From GWA1-54-12 sp964489845 (GTDB lineage Bacteria; Patescibacteriota; Minisyncoccia; UBA6257; GWB1-50-10): 49,665 nt of DNA. The position numbers were made by a program, and so were the translations under genes. Within the stretch, counting starts at the first letter, position 1, and each line of letters begins with the position of its first letter. Of the stretch, positions 47,770 through 49,665 are shown piece by piece. The notes under the pieces are model-generated. The model did no database searches, was not told the DNA's origin, and worked only from the letters and a program-made list of their open reading frames with translations. The DNA is taken from assembly GCA_964489845.1 (NCBI GenBank), contig CAZAZV010000004.1, forward strand, positions 1 to 49,665, in the 5' to 3' direction.

Positions 47770-48204
47770 TCAGTAATGATACCGCGAGTAACTCTCATCG
47801 AAATCAGCCGGGAGATACTCCTTGTAGTCCTCGAAACTTACGTCATCGAATCCGCCCGTTCCAAGGTTGGTCCGATAATGAGGAAAGAGGTCTACGGGTA
47901 TCCATCCCTGCCCCTCGCACTCGGGGCAGGTTATGCCACTGATTGAGCCGGTTCCGTCGCATTTACTGCAATCCTGTCTATCCTTGCCGCTGCGTTCGAA
48001 AACTCTTTGAGCTGCTGCCCTTGCCTTCTCTATCGCCCGCGCGCGATACTTCCTGCAATCATCGCAAAAGCCGGGTGCTGTAGCGACTGGATCAGCGTGA
48101 AAAAGACCCATAGAAAAGTCGTAGCCAAACATGCCGACATCTCTACTGGTTGTAAATCTTATCCCGCATCTCCTGCAGGTACACACCATATAGTCATACG
48201 CCAT
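47770..48204 (-). CDS. Zinc-binding protein with DnaJ-type cysteine repeats
   Basis: 144 aa from the ATG at 48204, 6 nt after AAGGGAG. The N-terminal knuckle pair CTCRRC and CDDC is separated by about 36 residues. A basic helix (YRARAIEKARAAAQRVFERSG) leads to CSKCDGTGSISGITCPECEGQGW, two Cys-x2-Cys-x-Gly-x-Gly repeats as in the DnaJ zinc domain. There is no J domain, and the C-terminus is acidic and aromatic. It may bind RNA, DNA or a client protein. It has its own terminator; the 157 nt upstream hold only the next gene's terminator. Confidence 0.75.
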   Translation of the reverse strand: MAYDYMVCTCRRCGIRFTTSRDVGMFGYDFSMGLFHADPVATAPGFCDDCRKYRARAIEKARAAAQRVFERSGKDRQDCSKCDGTGSISGITCPECEGQGWIPVDLFPHYRTNLGTGGFDDVSFEDYKEYLPADFDESYSRYHY

Positions 48205-48326
48205 GAGACACTCCCTTTCTTGTGTTCTCGCACAAGAAACCCGCATATCCGCCCGTCTTGAGGAATACATTTTCAATCAACTAAGTCGATAATAACACAA
48301 AAAAAATGATAGGTCAATAAAAAATA

Positions 48327-48356
48327 AAGCGCCGCTACCGCATGGGTAGGGCGCTT
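48327..48356 (-). terminator. Terminator of the deoxyhypusine-synthase-like gene
   Basis: AAGCGCC and CTACC pair with GGTAG and GGCGCTT around GCAT, followed on the minus strand by TTATTTTTTATTG. Confidence 0.85.
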
Positions 48357-48361
48357 ATGTG

Positions 48362-49540
48362 TCAGGTTGTCGCGAGGACCGGCGGAAGCGACAGGGTGTT
48401 CACGACTTTCTCCATCGCCTCTCCGTCGCGCTCAAGCCGCGCGAAGAGCCGCCGCTTCAACGCCTCGCGCGCAGCGTACAGGCGGAGCGGCTCGGGCGAT
48501 TCGCCGAGCAAGCCCTCCTCGAAGAGCGCGCGAACGATGAAGGGCATGTAGGACGAATAGTCACCCTGCATGCTCGTCGTCTGCGTCGCGTACGTCTCGG
48601 GATTGATCTTGCCCCACGAAACCGCTTCCGACGGAAAACACGACGACAAACTGCCATCGGTAACCGGCGCCGAAACGATTTGCGCATCGTAGTCATATCC
48701 CCGGATGTGCTTCATGAAGAGGATTTGCGAGAGCGTCGGCTCCGGCTGGAGCGAGTAGTTCTTCGGCACGCCGCCGCCGAGGATGAGAATCGCGAACGAT
48801 TTCGCTTCCGAATCGAAAAGTCCCCAGTAGTGGTACGCGCACGATTCGAATACGTCCTCGTGCAGGTCATACTCGAACCGGTGCGTCAGAAACCCGAGCC
48901 GAGCGAGTACCCAGAGCTTCATCGAATTGATGAAGACGCTGCCGTCGGCGGGAGCGCCAACGAAAACCGGTATCTGCAGCTCGGCGCATGTGCTCAAAAG
49001 TCCGGGAGCGACGCCGCGCGCGCGTTCCCGCTCGGCATAACAGCAGCCGAGGAGAAAATTGCGCTCGGTCGTCGTCATTCGCCGCTGGAACTCCTTCCGC
49101 CGGAGTATCTCCGTGAGCACGATGTCCTGGTCGAAGAGTACCTGCTCCTCGAATCCGGTGTCGGTCACTCGGATAATGCCTTCTTCGCGAAGCTTGGCGT
49201 CGTCGCCGAAAAGCGGAACTTCGCGAATGGGGCGCTTGTCCGTCGCGCGGAGCGCGTCATGCCCATCGTGATAGCAGATTGCGTCGGTAACCGTGAGATA
49301 CGCCGTCTGTGCCGCTCTGATGAGCGGGATGAGCCACGCGCGGTGCTGGTCCGAAACGGTGATGGGTCCGGCGCAGGCGATGACGAGCGGAATGCGCTTC
49401 CGCAAAACCTGCCTCAGTATTTCATAGATGTGCCGCAGGTACGCCCCGCCGAATGCGGGGAGCGACTCGAGAAACACTTCACTTAAATTCAGGCATTCAG
49501 TAACCGATTTCCCCGTCACGGGTTTGCCCATAATTCCCAT
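48362..49540 (-). CDS. Deoxyhypusine-synthase-like protein
   Basis: 392 aa from the ATG at 49540, 6 nt after CAGGAGG. An open extension to 49615 passes through that site and is rejected. The DHS Rossmann-like fold has LVIACAGPITVSDQHRAWLI, PVFVGAPADGSVF, and ILGGGVPKNY, whose Lys260 aligns with the covalent-intermediate Lys of eukaryotic DHS. Bacteria lack eIF5A, so the substrate is not hypusine on eIF5A. Related bacterial proteins make homospermidine-type polyamines or act on agmatine. The reaction here is unknown. Confidence 0.87.
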   Translation of the reverse strand: MGIMGKPVTGKSVTECLNLSEVFLESLPAFGGAYLRHIYEILRQVLRKRIPLVIACAGPITVSDQHRAWLIPLIRAAQTAYLTVTDAICYHDGHDALRATDKRPIREVPLFGDDAKLREEGIIRVTDTGFEEQVLFDQDIVLTEILRRKEFQRRMTTTERNFLLGCCYAERERARGVAPGLLSTCAELQIPVFVGAPADGSVFINSMKLWVLARLGFLTHRFEYDLHEDVFESCAYHYWGLFDSEAKSFAILILGGGVPKNYSLQPEPTLSQILFMKHIRGYDYDAQIVSAPVTDGSLSSCFPSEAVSWGKINPETYATQTTSMQGDYSSYMPFIVRALFEEGLLGESPEPLRLYAAREALKRRLFARLERDGEAMEKVVNTLSLPPVLATT

Positions 49541-49625
49541 AGACAACCTCCTGTAAGAGAACTGGGGTAGATACAACCACAAGAACGTCACGGTGTCAAT
49601 GATGCCATTCCTCAAGCAATGAGGA

Positions 49626-49665
49626 AAGACAAAAGCGTCCCTGCATGCAGGGACGCTTTTGTCTT
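49626..49665. terminator. Perfect 40-bp palindromic terminator at the window edge
   Basis: Two 20-bp arms (AAGACAAAAGCGTCCCTGCA and its complement) meet without a spacer. The A-rich start and T-rich end make it bidirectional. It probably closes a gene beyond the window's right edge. Positions 49541-49625 hold the short upstream region of the DHS-like gene with no further supported feature. Confidence 0.75.

Noticed and set aside
48359..49486. 375-codon plus-strand frame opposite the deoxyhypusine-synthase-like gene
   Set aside because: It has a shadow composition (Arg, Glu and Leu-rich), while the minus-strand frame has family motifs, a ribosome site and a terminator.
1..49665. CRISPR array or rRNA operon
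   Set aside because: No regularly spaced direct repeats of 23-40 bp and no conserved rRNA segments were seen. The only repeated unit is the dispersed palindrome, which is not arrayed.

Overview
The window reads as a chromosomal segment of a Candidatus Patescibacteria (CPR) bacterium, most likely a parcubacterial lineage. This is inferred from gene content, not from a marker tree. Typical signs are the set of secreted or anchored proteins with lamin-tail, DUF5666-like, GerMN/Gmad2 and SIMPL domains, a RAYT-type REP transposase, a deoxyhypusine-synthase-like protein, MltG, a compact competence set (dprA, comM, comFC), and short core genes packed with 1-4 nt overlaps. Most genes lie on the minus strand. 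No rRNA, tRNA or CRISPR array was found, and no gene-free stretch exceeds about 235 nt.

Layout. 1-9.7 kb: a cupredoxin-like anchored protein, a RAYT transposase, comM-dprA, comFC, and a 1482-aa secreted protein with a phospholipase-C-like N-terminus and two lamin-tail domains. 9.8-15.4 kb: housekeeping (yraN, rpmA, rplI, an S41 protease, def, a SIMPL protein, gpsA). 15.4-16.7 kb: a Phd/RelE-type toxin-antitoxin cassette and an orphan gene, lying between a relic permease 3' end and an intact permease that carry nearly the same 35 bp. 16.7-27.4 kb: two complete MacA/MacB-type export systems (adaptor, ATPase, permease) with pyrG, murB, a cupin and a DUF5666-like protein. 27.5-36.2 kb: an Nramp-family transporter, GerMN/Gmad2 protein, mltG, LUD protein, pyrD-like enzyme, small membrane proteins, an S51 peptidase, Nudix and HAD proteins. 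36.2-42.8 kb: an AT-rich defence island (HNH, two HEPN proteins, HsdS-like specificity subunit, membrane protein, DUF3800, nuclease-methylase fusion) running out of lexA. 42.8-49.7 kb: lexA, rarA, envelope proteins, two DoxX-like proteins, a zinc-ribbon protein and a deoxyhypusine-synthase-like protein.

Three signals stand out. First, a dispersed palindromic element is built from a GGTATC-N-GATACC core flanked by perfect DnaA boxes (TTATCCACA). It occurs between genes, next to stop codons, as one perfect 47-bp palindrome, and once in frame inside the RAYT transposase gene, the kind of enzyme that could mobilise it. Second, the restriction-modification genes are separated by accessory genes that include two HEPN RNase-like proteins and DUF3800. 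They follow a LexA gene whose own operator-like palindrome sits between its -35 and -10. Third, many genes start 6-7 nt after a TATAAT-like -10 box with no Shine-Dalgarno sequence, which predicts widespread leaderless transcription, while other genes here have strong AGGAGG sites.
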